Position numbers and translations under genes: made by a program | The notes under the pieces: generated by a model | The model's input: only the letters and a program-made list of their open reading frames with translations | Told to the model about the DNA's origin: nothing | Database searches by the model: none | Assembly: GCA_029204225.1 (NCBI GenBank) | Contig: CM055096.1 | Span: 33,672,571 to 33,736,570, forward strand | Origin: Diphasiastrum complanatum | Taxonomy: Eukaryota > Streptophyta > Lycopodiopsida > Lycopodiales > Lycopodiaceae | Direction: 5' to 3' | Length of the DNA stretch: 64,000 bases | Shown here: positions 12,201 through 21,582 of the stretch, one piece after another | How positions within the stretch are numbered: the stretch's first letter is position 1 | How the letters are laid out: every line of letters starts with the position of its first letter

Positions 12201-13157
12201 AGAGCACGTTTACAAATTTTGTACATATTTTTGAGGCATGCTATTGCTTGTGTTTGGAGGCATTTGTGAAGTGGGTTTTCCATAATTTTGATCTATCCTC
12301 AGTGTTATTCCCATCCGCTAGACATAGTGTGATAAATGCTTCTCTTAAACTGGCAGAGCTATGAGAGCTAAGACAAGGGACTGTGAGTTGCCTGAGAACT
12401 GGCATAGAAGCTGAAATTCACCAACAGGTGCATTTCTAAAGACAAATGCTGGACGAGATAATCAGTTGTCTTCTGGTATAAATCATTCCCTCTCAAAAAT
12501 AACTTGTCAGATGCTGTAGATAAATGCCACCTCTCTAAAAAAGCTATTCAGCTTTTTTTGTAAGGGTTTTTGATTTTGTAGAGAGTTCCATGCTCTGGTT
12601 TCACTCCAAAGTCTTATTTGCCCATGACTTGTCTTGGTTTTGCAAGATTCTAGAAGTTTGGAAGTACACATTTGTGTTGATGGTTGAAAATAACTTGCCA
12701 TTATGTAGCAAAAATTCATCAAGCACTTGCATTATCTTGTAGTTTTTGGAGGGACTTGTAGTTTTGCTTATGATGCCTTAAGTTGCATCTTGGAACATTC
12801 TTCCTGTAAAAGTGTTTATTTCGATGCCAACTTGAAAGAACAACTGTAACTCAGCTTCGAAGTTGAGCAAATGAAAGATTTGTTCATTTATTTTTCATAG
12901 ATTTTATCATTAAAATTTAGATCTGTTTTCATTTTTTACTTCTAACAGAAAATAAAAAATACAGATCACAGAAATGTATTAACTTCAAAGTATTGGAAAA
13001 CCGAAAACTGCTTGAAACGTGACCAATATGGTGAGCAAATGTTAATGTACATCTCACTTGACTTTTTCTTTGGATTTATGTGCAGCAACAGGGGATGATG
13101 GGTTTCACTGAAACTGATTCAGCATTGGATGGGTACGCTGCTGAGATTTGTTCGTAA
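116..13157 (+). CDS. Type-B cytokinin response regulator (ARR-B), 5' end outside the window
   Basis: Transcription factor at the end of the cytokinin His-Asp phosphorelay: a receiver domain accepts phosphate, and a GARP/Myb-like domain binds DNA in the nucleus. I read five exons with GT/AG borders and consistent phase: 116-268, 1570-1944, 2362-2438, 2656-4011 and 13086-13157. Exon 1 starts inside the receiver domain and carries the phospho-acceptor Asp in [12 protein letters not shown] (codon 193-195). Exon 2 completes the receiver, with the conserved Lys in YLLKPVR (1641-1643), then a basic/acidic linker and the start of the GARP domain ([13 protein letters not shown]). Exon 3 gives [10 protein letters not shown] and [11 protein letters not shown]; exon 4 opens with KYRLFLKRL and continues as a long Q/S/N-rich transactivation region. 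Exon 5 supplies the family-typical short tail ([13 protein letters not shown], stop at 13155). About 677 residues are visible; only the N-terminal part of the receiver is missing. All key residues are intact, so the gene looks functional. Homology is by recognition, not by search. Confidence 0.93.
1570..1944 (+). CDS. ARR-B exon: end of receiver, linker, start of GARP domain
   Basis: Acceptor CACTGCAG ends at 1569; donor A|GTAAGT follows 1944. Joining the A at 268 to TG at 1570 makes the second-to-last residues of the expected VIMMS motif, which fixes the splice. The last base (A) joins AG at 2362 to make the Lys of the GARP helix. Confidence 0.9.
2362..2438 (+). CDS. ARR-B exon: GARP core helix
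   Basis: A 77-bp exon between CCACAG and CAG|GTACC. It encodes [10 protein letters not shown] and [11 protein letters not shown], the DNA-recognition part of the GARP domain. Confidence 0.92.
2656..4011 (+). CDS. ARR-B exon: end of GARP domain and transactivation region
   Basis: Acceptor CTTCAG ends at 2655. The exon is open for 452 codons, from KYRLFLKRL to DLMTLFMKQ, with donor CAG|GTATGA. Without splicing, translation would stop one codon later (MKQV), so an unspliced transcript would lose only the short C-terminal tail. Confidence 0.9.
4690..5560 (-). pseudogene. LINE (non-LTR) ORF2 remnant: endonuclease end and start of reverse transcriptase
   Basis: Read on the minus strand, 5540-5265 gives [10 protein letters not shown] and then [16 protein letters not shown], like the SDH-containing C-terminal end of an APE-type endonuclease. 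Further on (about 4950-4870) comes [20 protein letters not shown], matching the NYR...K..A..L motif that opens LINE reverse transcriptases. At about 4735-4710 there is a DFKKAFDT-like block with a stop in it, followed by QLGVH. Several frames and stops are involved, so it is dead. Order and strand are consistent over about 0.9 kb. The family assignment rests on motifs only. Confidence 0.6.
6432..6875 (-). repeat. 3' LTR of the intronic copia element (complete, 444 bp)
   Basis: Bounded by TG...CA on either strand (TGTAGG at 6432, TAACA at 6871-6875). On the minus strand it is preceded by a purine-rich tract (AAGAAGGG, complement of 6876-6883), the expected plus-strand primer. It matches 11789-12084 closely. 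Confidence 0.88.
6918..7778 (-). pseudogene. copia reverse transcriptase C-terminal part and RNase H
   Basis: 7778-7458 encodes [23 protein letters not shown] and [16 protein letters not shown], the region between the RT palm and RNase H. 7193-6918 encodes the RNase H end: [28 protein letters not shown] and DVFTKALPR. The stretch between them (7194-7457) carries frame breaks, e.g. around the SEAEYRA-like block. The upstream catalytic RT half is missing in this orientation. Confidence 0.88.
7779..8190 (-). repeat. Inverted fragment of the 15-18 kb copia family (internal tail plus start of LTR)
   Basis: The reverse complement of 7920-8190 matches about 17046-17340, including GATGGAGCCATCAAGGCTCA and the run ending TTTTAAGACACTTCTAAAG. 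The reverse complement of 7779-7890 matches the start of that family's LTR (ACATGTGAATCCATGTT; ATCATTCATAGGGTT). Only part of the LTR is present. It interrupts the RT of the intronic element. Confidence 0.8.
8192..8890 (+). pseudogene. copia reverse transcriptase N-terminal half, opposite in strand to its host element
   Basis: The + strand encodes [20 protein letters not shown], an RT-entry block with frameshifts ([20 protein letters not shown] in another frame near 8570-8640), then [20 protein letters not shown] and [12 protein letters not shown] to about 8880. At 8881 the sequence switches abruptly to the minus-strand linker of the surrounding element. It is either an inverted piece of the same element or an insertion from another copy; I cannot tell which. 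Confidence 0.8.
8871..9808 (-). pseudogene. copia integrase with internal deletion, plus integrase-RT linker
   Basis: 9808-9203 encodes the zinc-binding HHCC region ([12 protein letters not shown] ... VCEGC), then jumps directly to [12 protein letters not shown] (second catalytic Asp) and [17 protein letters not shown] (catalytic Glu). The first catalytic Asp region, usually found after VCEGC, is absent, so about 60-70 residues are deleted. 9206-8871 is a low-complexity Q/S/E-rich linker with repeated HFGQQSV. Confidence 0.9.
9838..10320 (-). pseudogene. copia zinc knuckle and aspartic protease
   Basis: On the minus strand [14 protein letters not shown] (CCHC, about 10317-10276) is followed, after frame breaks, by [12 protein letters not shown] (about 10040-10005), the retroviral-type protease active site (DSGA). 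The knuckle is out of frame with the upstream gag, showing a frameshift near 10320. Confidence 0.88.
10275..11084 (-). pseudogene. copia gag
   Basis: 11084-10896 begins [20 protein letters not shown] followed by [11 protein letters not shown], the usual copia gag opening (LDG.NF..W...). After a stop near 10895, 10889-10275 continues with [19 protein letters not shown] and [15 protein letters not shown] (UBN2-type gag). It is split by one stop and then a frameshift. Confidence 0.88.
11085..11775 (-). other. 5' leader of the intronic copia element
   Basis: About 0.7 kb between primer site and gag start. An open stretch at 11635-11213 (minus) has no family resemblance that I can name, and I treat it as leader. 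Confidence 0.6.
11776..11788 (-). other. Primer-binding site for initiator Met-tRNA
   Basis: The minus strand reads TGGTATCAGAGCC directly after the LTR end (…CCTACA). This is the standard plant copia primer site. Confidence 0.92.
11789..12084 (-). repeat. 5' LTR of the intronic copia element, truncated
   Basis: Matches 6432-6727 with few differences, then diverges after TTCACATGTA. About 150 bp of the U3 end is missing, which removes its promoter region and the outer target duplication. Confidence 0.88.
13086..13157 (+). CDS. ARR-B last exon: conserved C-terminal tail
   Basis: Acceptor TTTATGTGCAG ends at 13085. In phase 0 with exon 4, it encodes 23 residues beginning [11 protein letters not shown] and ending AAEICS, then TAA. 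Type-B ARRs commonly end in a Q-rich stretch followed by an FDGY-like motif, which DSALDGYA resembles. I infer it from that resemblance and the phase match. Confidence 0.8.
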   Translation, partial: QQGMMGFTETDSALDGYAAEICS

Positions 13158-15171
13158 ACCAAGAACCAATTGGTCTTGTTATCATGATGAGGCACCTTTC
13201 CATATTAGCCAGTATTGCTTGGTCATTAATTTGAAAAGACTCCAAGCAGTCATTGATCCAGAAGAAAGCGCGGTGATCTCCCAATTTATTTTACCCGTTC
13301 AGGTTCGGAAAGCTTTATTTTTGCTTCAAGTCCTTTCCCAATATTATACAACACTGAAAGCAAGAAAATGATAGGGGCTTGTCGTTAACTGTAAAGCTTG
13401 GCATTTAATACTAGCTGATGTATGTTCACAAAGACTTTGGAGTTGAAGCTTCTTGTATAAGTTAGAATGCTAGTGAACAATGCTTCAATAAGTCGCAACA
13501 ACCATGACATTTAGATGCAAACTGTTCAAAGAAAAATGCATGTGATGTAGTATGACATGGTGTAGTATGCATGTGGTGTACTATGACATGGTTTCCATGT
13601 ATCCAATGTGACATGCATGTATTGTACCACTACAGGAGCACAAAATAATTGGTTTTGTTCTATTCACTTTCAGCTGCACTCAATAGCCAGCCGTTGGTTT
13701 GCTGTCTTATGGTGATCGTAGTGTTTTAGTACTATGTGCTGCAACACGAAGTACAAATTAGATGAAAATTTACCTACATGGACCCAAGTCATAAACTTCA
13801 CTGCTCTGATGTCAAGATCTATACATATTGATCATATTTTCAGATCTTGCATTTTGTTTGAAGCCCTACTGTACACATTTTTTCCGACTACTTTTGATGC
13901 TAGTTGATACAAAGCATTGCAACATATTGGCTAAGCTAATTTGTTTTAAACCATTCCTTTTTTATGAGCTGTTTAGAGAAGCTGAAGAGATGTGGCATGT
14001 GTTGACCAATCTATATTCCGGTGGACTGTACATTCAAAATCATAAAACACTATTTATATTCATGACAACTACTAGACATTTGATATATCCTTTTGAAAAT
14101 TATATCCTTTAACAATCAGTTTAACTTCTCTACAGCTGAACGATTGCAAAATACCCAAGCAACCAATATATACATGCCCTATGCTAATTAAAACTTATCA
14201 AACCAAATCTTACATGTAGGTAGTAGGGAAAAGTAGCATGTATGGAGTCATTAAAGTTTTCTTCTTCATTTGCATTCTGTTCATCCTTAGATAACAGAAG
14301 CTACCATAACACATCCAAGCAGTGAACTTAAGACATAAGTAATCTCTTCTCTTGCCCAGTGAATCAAACCAAAGTTTGCAAGCTATGTAACAGAAAGAGA
14401 CATGGATGCATTATGATAGTTGGTGATTGCAAGTGAATCACATGCATAATGACAATTGTACGGCCTAATGTTTTACGTAATCTAAGGATCATCCACTATC
14501 TATCCTCAAAAAATCAATCTATATTCTCTTGATGATGAAAATTTAACGATAATCGACCTTCTAAAGATCAAGAATCCTCGCACTTGTCATAGTAGATCAT
14601 TGGAATAATTTAAAACTCACTGGTATACTTTGCGAAGGTAACTTGTGTGAAGGTTGTCTAATTTGATGATTAGTACTTTTGGTGAAGATTCTTTTGAAGA
14701 ATTAGACATAAAACGCAAACAAATATCTCACTTTGATGTTCCTAGTCAAAATAACTTTCATAAGACTAACTGGAGATTCTGGTAACAAAATGAATATTTT
14801 TGTAGAAACTTTTTTGTAGGAATTAATCTTCACAAACTAGGCTATAGGAGGAGTATTTAGGATGACTGGCAAAGGTTGCATGAATGTTAACAGAAAGATA
14901 CTGATGTTTCTCTTGAAAGAGATTTGTTTCCTTGAAAAAAATGATCAGAATAAAAAAAAACCCTCACAAGACATGGATTTTGCAAACTAACCTTTGTAGA
15001 GACTTTAGGGAGTAATTTCAATATGAGAAAACTTCAGTGAGACTGGCAGGGGCTATCAACAAAAAAATTTGAAGGGTTTTTTTTTGTAATTTGTTCTTTT
15101 CTTGGCTATATCAAACACCACAAAATGCACATCTAACACTCTTGTGCAAAGACCAAGATGTCTAAATGATA
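13158..15171. other. 3' flank of the ARR-B gene; nothing else seen
   Basis: AT-rich. The first few hundred bases should hold the 3' UTR. Around 13540-13620 the phrases GTAGTATG and GACATG recur in short imperfect repeats. No coding or RNA gene signal that I can support. Confidence 0.5.
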
Positions 15172-15847
15172 TGAGAAATTGTCAAAATTGGCAAATCTAG
15201 CTTGATTAAACAGATAGTTTAGTGTACGTAGGTGGGGGTCCCACACATGTGAATCCATGTTGTCACTTGTCTAGGCCACCCTAGATAGGTTGCAATCATT
15301 CATAGGGTTACATAGATTTATTTGGTAATGATTTCTAAATTATAAGCACATAAATCATGGGGAAGGTTGATCTACCTAGCCACCAACTTGGCAAAACTCT
15401 AGGGTTAGGTAAGCTTGACAAATTAGTGAAAAAATAGTCAATTATCTTCCTTATTACATGGTGGATTTTCTCCTAACTTGAGAGGAGAAGAGCTCTCCCT
15501 ATTGTACATACAATCTATCATTCCATAGTGAGGAGACAAAAATTTTGGAGCACATTGGCAATCTCAAAGTTCCCTGCATTTGTCTTGTGTTTTTGTGAAT
15601 GCTTTTGAAACTAAAATTGATTACACTTTATCTCTGATAACATGCCATACTAGAGGCCATACCTCACACGTGTCGGAATTCAATGTTTGATCAATGCTTT
15701 TATTGCACTTGATTGTGGGATCCAGTATTGCCTTTCTATATCAAGATCTTGTGACTAATTTTGCAACAGATAGGTGTATCAATCAATCAATCACTCTTGG
15801 AGCCTTATGTAGGTTCATTTATGGTCTTTTGTACTATACTTTCAACA
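15172..15847 (+). repeat. 5' LTR, 676 bp
   Basis: Starts TGAGAAATTGTCAAAATTGG and ends CTTTCAACA directly before the primer site. It shares its opening with LTRs at 17394, 27359 and 30899. Confidence 0.88.
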
Positions 15848-15860
15848 TGGTATTAGAGCC
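15848..15860 (+). other. Primer-binding site for initiator Met-tRNA
   Basis: TGGTATTAGAGCC, one base from the standard TGGTATCAGAGCC, directly after the LTR. Confidence 0.88.
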
Positions 15861-16415
15861 ACGTACAAGAGGATACTCATTGATCAAAGGACAATCCATT
15901 TTTAGCAAGTTGTTGCTAGAAAGCTAGTCTTGAGAGGGCGAGTTCAAATCATGTCTTAGGTTGAAGATTTGAGATCCAAACTTGGTGAGGGTCAATAGCT
16001 ATACTTCCCACATGTGTATGCATGTCTTTACTAGCATTAATCTTCATCTTTCACAAGATCCAAAAAATTTGAGTTTACACCACCTTGATGAGTTTTTTGG
16101 TGTTAGTACTATGAAAAGGTCTTGAAGAACCATGAAAAAGAGGGAGAGTTTAGCCATCTTAATTGTCCAAAACCTTGTAAAATTGACTTGATTTGATAGT
16201 TCTTTGATAGAATCTCATCTTATTTCCATTCTATCTTTGTGACGAGTGTGAGGGGTGTGACTAGAAGTCCAAAGAGAGGGCTAGAAGTCAAATTTGAGGT
16301 AATCAAGACAAGTGAAACTTTTGTGAGTTTCTAAATTCAAATCACTTCCAATTTTCTTGAGCATTGTTTTGTAGAAACCTTCCTAAGCAATGGCTTAGGA
16401 GATGAGTTCTCCAAT

Positions 16416-17039
16416 TTGGTTCAAAGTTTTGCCATCAAAGACACTTTGCCAACTATTGATAGTGTACTAGTGGCTGAAGAGTGTAGGATGCTCCATGCAA
16501 ATTTCTCATTCAAGGGCAAGAAGAAGACCAAGGGATCCAAGAAGAATCAAGCAAAGGAGGCCAAGGAGGAGGATCAAGCATCAAGTTCAAAGGGAAAGAT
16601 AGACAAGTCAAGGCTAAAATGTTTCTTTTGTGGAAAGAAGGGACATTTTGCATCCAAGTGCTACAAGAAGCAAAAAGCAAAAGAAGAGAGCAAACAAGGG
16701 AACCTTGCACATGAAGAGGAGGAGGATGTAGAAGAATTATCCTTGATGGCATCTACATCCTCACCAACAAGCAAGAGCAACTCAAGGGAGTCATGGTGGA
16801 TTGATGGTGGGGCTAGCTCCCACATGACTTATGTAAAAGACTTCTTCTCAATTCTACACTCTTTCAATAATGCTAAAAACTGTGTGTTTATTGCAAGTGA
16901 TGAAGAGTGTAGGATAGATGGTGTTGGTACCATCTCTTTATGTTTAGAATCTTCTAAAAGTATGGATCTAGACAATGTCCCTTATGTTCTATCAATGACA
17001 AAGATCTTGCTAACTGTTGGTCAATTAAACCTTATGTAA
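16416..17039 (+). pseudogene. copia gag end, CCHC knuckle and protease start
   Basis: An open frame with a K/E-rich stretch, CFFCGKKGHFASKC (CCHC), an acidic linker, then WWIDGGASSHMT. The protease active site normally reads D-S-G; here it is D-G-G, so the enzyme is probably inactive. It continues to LTVGQLNLM and stops, where intact copies go on to integrase. The upstream gag (15861-16415) is broken by stops. Confidence 0.88.
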
Positions 17040-17393
17040 CAAGATGGAGCCATCAAGGCTCAGTCATATGAATCAAGCAAGGCAAGTTAGATTTGGCAAC
17101 ATTCTTTATGAACTTAATAACTTAATTGATATACCATCAAATGCACAAAATGCCTCAGAATTCATATCATGGCATAATGTATAGTTTTGAAGTTGCTACA
17201 TGTATATAGACACATTTATGGAAGATCTTGTAAGGGATCCTTTAAGAGATGGTGAAAGATCCTTCATGGACATCATTCTCTATTGGAGTCTCAAAAGTTC
17301 CTTGTTTGTAGCTGGATTTTTTAAGACACTTCTAAAGTATTCATTCATCAAGCAAAGAGAGCTGTAGATAGATCAAGCTAAATTTGAGGAGTG

Positions 17394-18041
17394 TGAGAAA
17401 TCGTCAAAATTGGCAAATCTAGTTTGATTAAACACAGTTTAGTGTACATAGGTGCCTCTCAGACATGTGAATCCATGTTTTCACATGTGTATGCTACCCT
17501 AGATAGGTTAGATATCATTCATAGGGTTGTATAGGTAGGTTTGATCATGCTTTTTTAAATTATATGACCAAATTCCTCAAATCATGGAGGAGGTTGATCT
17601 ACCTAGCCACCAACTTGGCAAAACTCTAGGGTTAGGTAAGATTGACAAATTAGGGCAAAAATAGTCAATCATCTTCCTTATTATATGTTGGATTTTCACC
17701 TAACTTGAGAGGAGAAGAGCCCTATTGTGCATACAATCTATCATTCTATAGTGAGGAAATAGAATTTTTGGAGCACATGGGCAATCTCGAGTTCCCTACA
17801 TTTGTCTTGTGTTTTTTTGAATGCTTTTGAAACTAAACGTGATTACACTTAATTTCTAATAACAGGCCATATTGGAGGTCGTACCACACATGTGTGGGGG
17901 TCGAAATTCAATGTTTGATCAATGATTTTGATTGCTCTTGATTGTGGAATCCAATATTGCTTTTCTAGATCAAGATCTTGTGACTAGTTTTGCAATAGAT
18001 AGGTGTATCAATTAATCAATCACTCTTGGAGCCTTATGTAC
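17394..18041 (+). repeat. 3' LTR, missing about the last 36 bp
   Basis: Opens TGAGAAATCGTCAAAATTGG and follows the 5' LTR to GAGCCTTATGTA, then diverges, so the CATTTATGG...CAACA end seen in the 5' LTR is lost. No target duplication can be scored. Confidence 0.85.
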
Positions 18042-19100
18042 CAATCATCACAATTATATTAACAAACTGAAAATAATGGCAGTTGCTCCTCAACAAGGGC
18101 ACTAAAATTGTAGGAAATTTTCTCATCCACCTTTAAACTCTATTTTCAAACAAAGATGATGCAAATAAGATAGGAAGTGGTTTTCTCTTTATGTCAAGTG
18201 TTAGTTCGGAGCAATGTCTATTCACAAGGTATTAGGCCAGTCTATGATGATATTTAGACCTCTAACATTCAATAACTCTAAATCTCCAATAATCAAACCT
18301 ACTTTTATCTCTTCTTCTTCTTTTTCACACAAATAGCAATAATAATTAAATCCAACAACAAGAAAATACCATAAATAACAAGATAGCAATAAACGTGAGA
18401 GAGATACAGGAGGAGAAGGAAAAGTAAGGACATCCAATGCCAAAATTGGTAGAGTATCAACTTTTTTTTTATTGAACGTAGAAAATGAGACACAATGAAC
18501 CACTATTTATAGTGGAGAGTGGGCATTTGGACTCGTTGGTTGTTGGCCAATTTTTACCTCCCTATTTATTTGAATTTTAAAATAGGTGGGAAACTTCTCT
18601 AACTTGATCTTTAGGCCTTTAATTGACTTAATTCTTGTAATGGCCTAAAAATCACTTTTATTTCTAACTGTTCATGAAATACCAATGTGATCATTGGGTT
18701 GGAGTCACAGACCCAAGGTGCTAGAGCCCTCACACTTATTAAACTGATCTAAGATCTATCATGTCTATATACAGGGTATGTACATGATTTATCTATGGTG
18801 TACTACCAAATGCCTAACATTTATATTTGATTCGATCGTGCATTTTGATTCGATCCTTGAGCTAGAAATCTTCTCTTTTGTATTATTGAAATTTTGTAGC
18901 ACTAATAACTTTGACTTGCATAACGCTCTAATTGTAGCTAAAAAATTATGTCATCTAACATATCATTGTCTGGCGAATTCCGGTACTCAGCACCATAAAA
19001 CTGAAGTGCTTTGTTAAAATCAACCGATATCTTCCAATTGTAGATCTGGTGAATGATGGGCCAATTTGGGGTGTGGATGCTGATTTGATCCAATGGCACG
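18042..19100. other. Non-coding stretch with a TATA-like palindrome on the minus strand
   Basis: At 18500-18515 the sequence CCACTATTTATAGTGG has 7-bp arms around TT; on the minus strand it gives CTATAAATAG, a good TATA box. Downstream on that strand is TTCAATAAAAAA. This would suit an LTR promoter of the antisense gypsy remnant at 19-22 kb, but I see no paired LTR. Confidence 0.35.
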
Positions 19101-19123
19101 CCCAAATCTTTTCACTTATTGCG

Positions 19124-20841
19124 TCACAACATCGGTAAATAATAAGGATCTACTTGCAATTGGCGAGGGCTGGCAACGTAGCTCGTAATGGAATCCGGAG
19201 CTTTTTCGAAAACTATTTCTCGCCAAGCTGGCTGCTCTCCCAATGCTAGTAGTTTATCCAATTCTTTCTCTGCCTCTAACTCAGAGGTCTTGAACTTGAT
19301 AATCCCTCTACCCCTCGAGGACATATGCAGATGTTGATGCAAAAGATTTTGGATCTGGTCCTCGATGGTGATTGGTTTTTGAATCAAAATTTTGGTTCCC
19401 GATGAAGATGGACTGGCTTTAGCAGCTTGGAAATCTGTTGTATCTACGATTTTTGCTCCATCCAATCCTGTATCCATGCCTCCATGATCCTGGTGTTGAG
19501 GCAATAATTGCGATATTATAGGAACTGGAATCTGAGGCTCGGCTTCCAACACTTGAGCGGCTGTCTTTTTGTAATTCTTAATGATTGTCTTTGCCTTGCC
19601 AAGCTCAATGGTGGCCATACGTTTGAGTTTGTCGAATTTTTCTTGAAATCCTACCAGTGAAGTACGGTAGTTTTAACATCCAATTCACATTTGCGTTCAA
19701 GCTCGGCTAGGTCTAATTGTCCTGTCAACAACAACACTTGTTTTTTGAGTCCTGGACGTCTTTGTCCACTTGGTCTTGCACCGTCGTTAGTGAATTTTGA
19801 AGGCTCGCCACATAGTCTTTGAGGCGCTGAGCAGATTGGGTGGCCTTCTTCAATTCAGCTTCATACTTTGTCTCATGTTGTTTGGCAATCTTGAGCTCAC
19901 GGTTCAATTGAATAACCTTTTGGCTAATCAGTGTGTTTTCAGTCCCTAGCTCTGATATGCAATTATTCATATCTGTTTTTTCATCAATCATGGTCTGGAT
20001 CGCCCACGCGAGGTTTGAAACTAGACCTAGTATGTCACCAGAATCCATAGTGGTCATAACAGTAGTGGCAAGAGAAACGGGAACAACACCTATAGGAATT
20101 GTGCTGACTTGTCGCTGATGTCTGGCCGACTCTTTTTCTTCAAATATCTCTTCTTCTTCAAAGCCTTCTGGCAGCATGGCGTTGAACTACTTTGGAGACA
20201 GAACAACATGAGTGACCCTGATGTCTCCGGTGCCTTGATCTTGCTTGTTGATCTGGAAGGAGTCATCAAAACCAGTGGAGGTATCATGGAATTATTCGAA
20301 TCCTCTTTCAGGGGATTGGAGAACAAAGGGTCTTGGACTTTTGGGCTCTTAAAGATTTCATCTGGGACCAGCGGGTCGGAAGCATCGAACATATCCATGA
20401 ATGTTTGGGTGTAACGACTCGAATTTGTGAGGGTGAGAAGGCTTGGGAAGCTGTGATTGAAATGGTAGATCCAATGGTCACAGACTGACCCTGTGAGGAA
20501 GCAGAGGCTAGAAATGCTTCAGTAGATTGGGGGATGGATAGTTCAGTGCAAATTGTAGCAGGGGGTGGAAGTGCAAGAGTGGTTGGTTGCCTAGTACGAC
20601 GACATGACGCACAAGGTGAGTCAGTAATGTTGATCTCGCTACGTACATGATGACGACTATGTGAACTCGATGCTTGTTGAGAGAATTCAGCCGGGACTTC
20701 TTCATATATCAAAAGTACGGAATCCGTACTGAAGCCATGGATTTTATTATCAAGGTGGGAGGCTGCTAGGAGAGATAATAACTGATCGCCCGCCCGTGAA
20801 TACCCATTGTAGTGAGCAGAGGCTCCGCAAGGGTCATCCAC
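19124..20841 (-). pseudogene. Unassigned coiled-coil region downstream of a gypsy integrase
   Basis: Four overlapping minus-strand frames read as one broken protein of roughly 550 residues: 20841-20308 (S/T-rich, begins MDDPCGASAHYNGYSRAG), 20398-20090 (MDMFDASDPLVPDEIF), 20177-19725 (MLPEGFEEEEIFEEKE, then a heptad-like coiled coil with NRELKIAKQHETKYEAELKK) and 19618-19124 (begins MATIELGKAKTIIKNYKK; ends SPRQLQVDPYYLPML). Frames change near 20310, 20130 and 19700. No zinc knuckle, protease or polymerase motif is seen. It may be an extra open frame of the gypsy element between pol and the 3' LTR, as known in some plant gypsy lineages, or a captured gene. I do not recognise the family. Confidence 0.5.
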
Positions 20842-20895
20842 TAAGTGATCATGCTTGTGCTAGGAAGTATCACGATGTCTGTTGCAAATGGGACA

Positions 20896-21582
20896 TCACA
20901 ACGGATGGTGTATCGAGGCGAAAGAGAAGTATCGATAGAAGACATAATGGAACAAGGTCAGAAACTGAAAGTAGTTGGTGCGAGTGTATATCAGAAAGTA
21001 GTATAGATGGTTTGGAAAGTTTTGGTCGCTAAAAAAATTGGCAAGAGCTTCACTAGCACAAGTGAAAAATGAAATCAAATTCTGTCCTTTTATAGGCTAA
21101 TTTGGAGCTAGACAATGTACTAGTTTGGCTGCTCAATTCTGGACAAAAATATTGCAGGCATGTTCAATACTATGGAAATAGGTTGTAGAAATCTTGACGA
21201 AGGTTTCTGAGGTACTGAAATGATCCGATGAAGGTTTTTAAGATCTGGCGAAGGTTCAGCCTTTGCCCAAGGACATCCTTCGTATGGTACTATCATAAAT
21301 GCAAATTTTGATGATCTGATTTTGACATTCTGAATCCATATGTCAGGTCGACAAAGGTTAATAAGAATTGTAGGATGTTGTCGAAGGTTACCAAAATGGT
21401 AAGTCTCTGAACATTCACCTAACTCCAAAACATGTATTATCTCTAGGAAAGAACCTTCGCCCAACTTATTATAGGTATATCTGAGGTGGATGTATAGCCT
21501 AAAATGTTAGCGAAGGTTTCCAATATTGTATGTGCAAAATATAACCGAAACAATGATTTTCTAAGTCATTTTCCATAAAAAA
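20896..21582. other. Spacer with repeated CGAAGGTT-type motif
   Basis: No gene seen. Short motif GACGAAGGTTT, GATGAAGGTTT, GGCGAAGGTTC, GTCGAAGGTTA and GCGAAGGTTTCC recurs from about 21195 to 21515, on the + strand, at irregular spacing. Confidence 0.45.

Larger units (their letters stand above)
4012..13085 (+). other. 9.1-kb last intron of the ARR-B gene, filled with transposons
   Basis: The other introns in the window are roughly 0.2 to 1.3 kb. This one contains a LINE ORF2 remnant (about 4690-5560) and a copia element (6432-12084), both antisense to the gene. The stretches 4012-4690, 5560-6431 and 12085-13085 show no coding signal that I can support. Confidence 0.8.
15172..18041 (+). mobile_element. 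Ty1/copia element with both LTRs, gag-protease only
   Basis: 5' LTR 15172-15847, primer site 15848-15860, gag/protease reading frame to 17039, a non-coding tail, purine tract (GAGGAGTG at 17386-17393), 3' LTR from 17394. Integrase, RT and RNase H are absent. The LTRs differ by many substitutions and small indels, so the copy is old. The tail 17041-17390 also occurs inverted at 7920-8190. Confidence 0.88.

Noticed and set aside
13828-14112. 94-residue + strand frame downstream of the ARR-B gene
   Set aside because: AT-rich, hydrophobic by composition, no motif; probably chance.
18222-18503. Minus-strand frame rich in Leu/Tyr/Cys
   Set aside because: Overlapped by a second open frame of similar length, starts just after the TATA-like site, no family signal; likely leader or chance.
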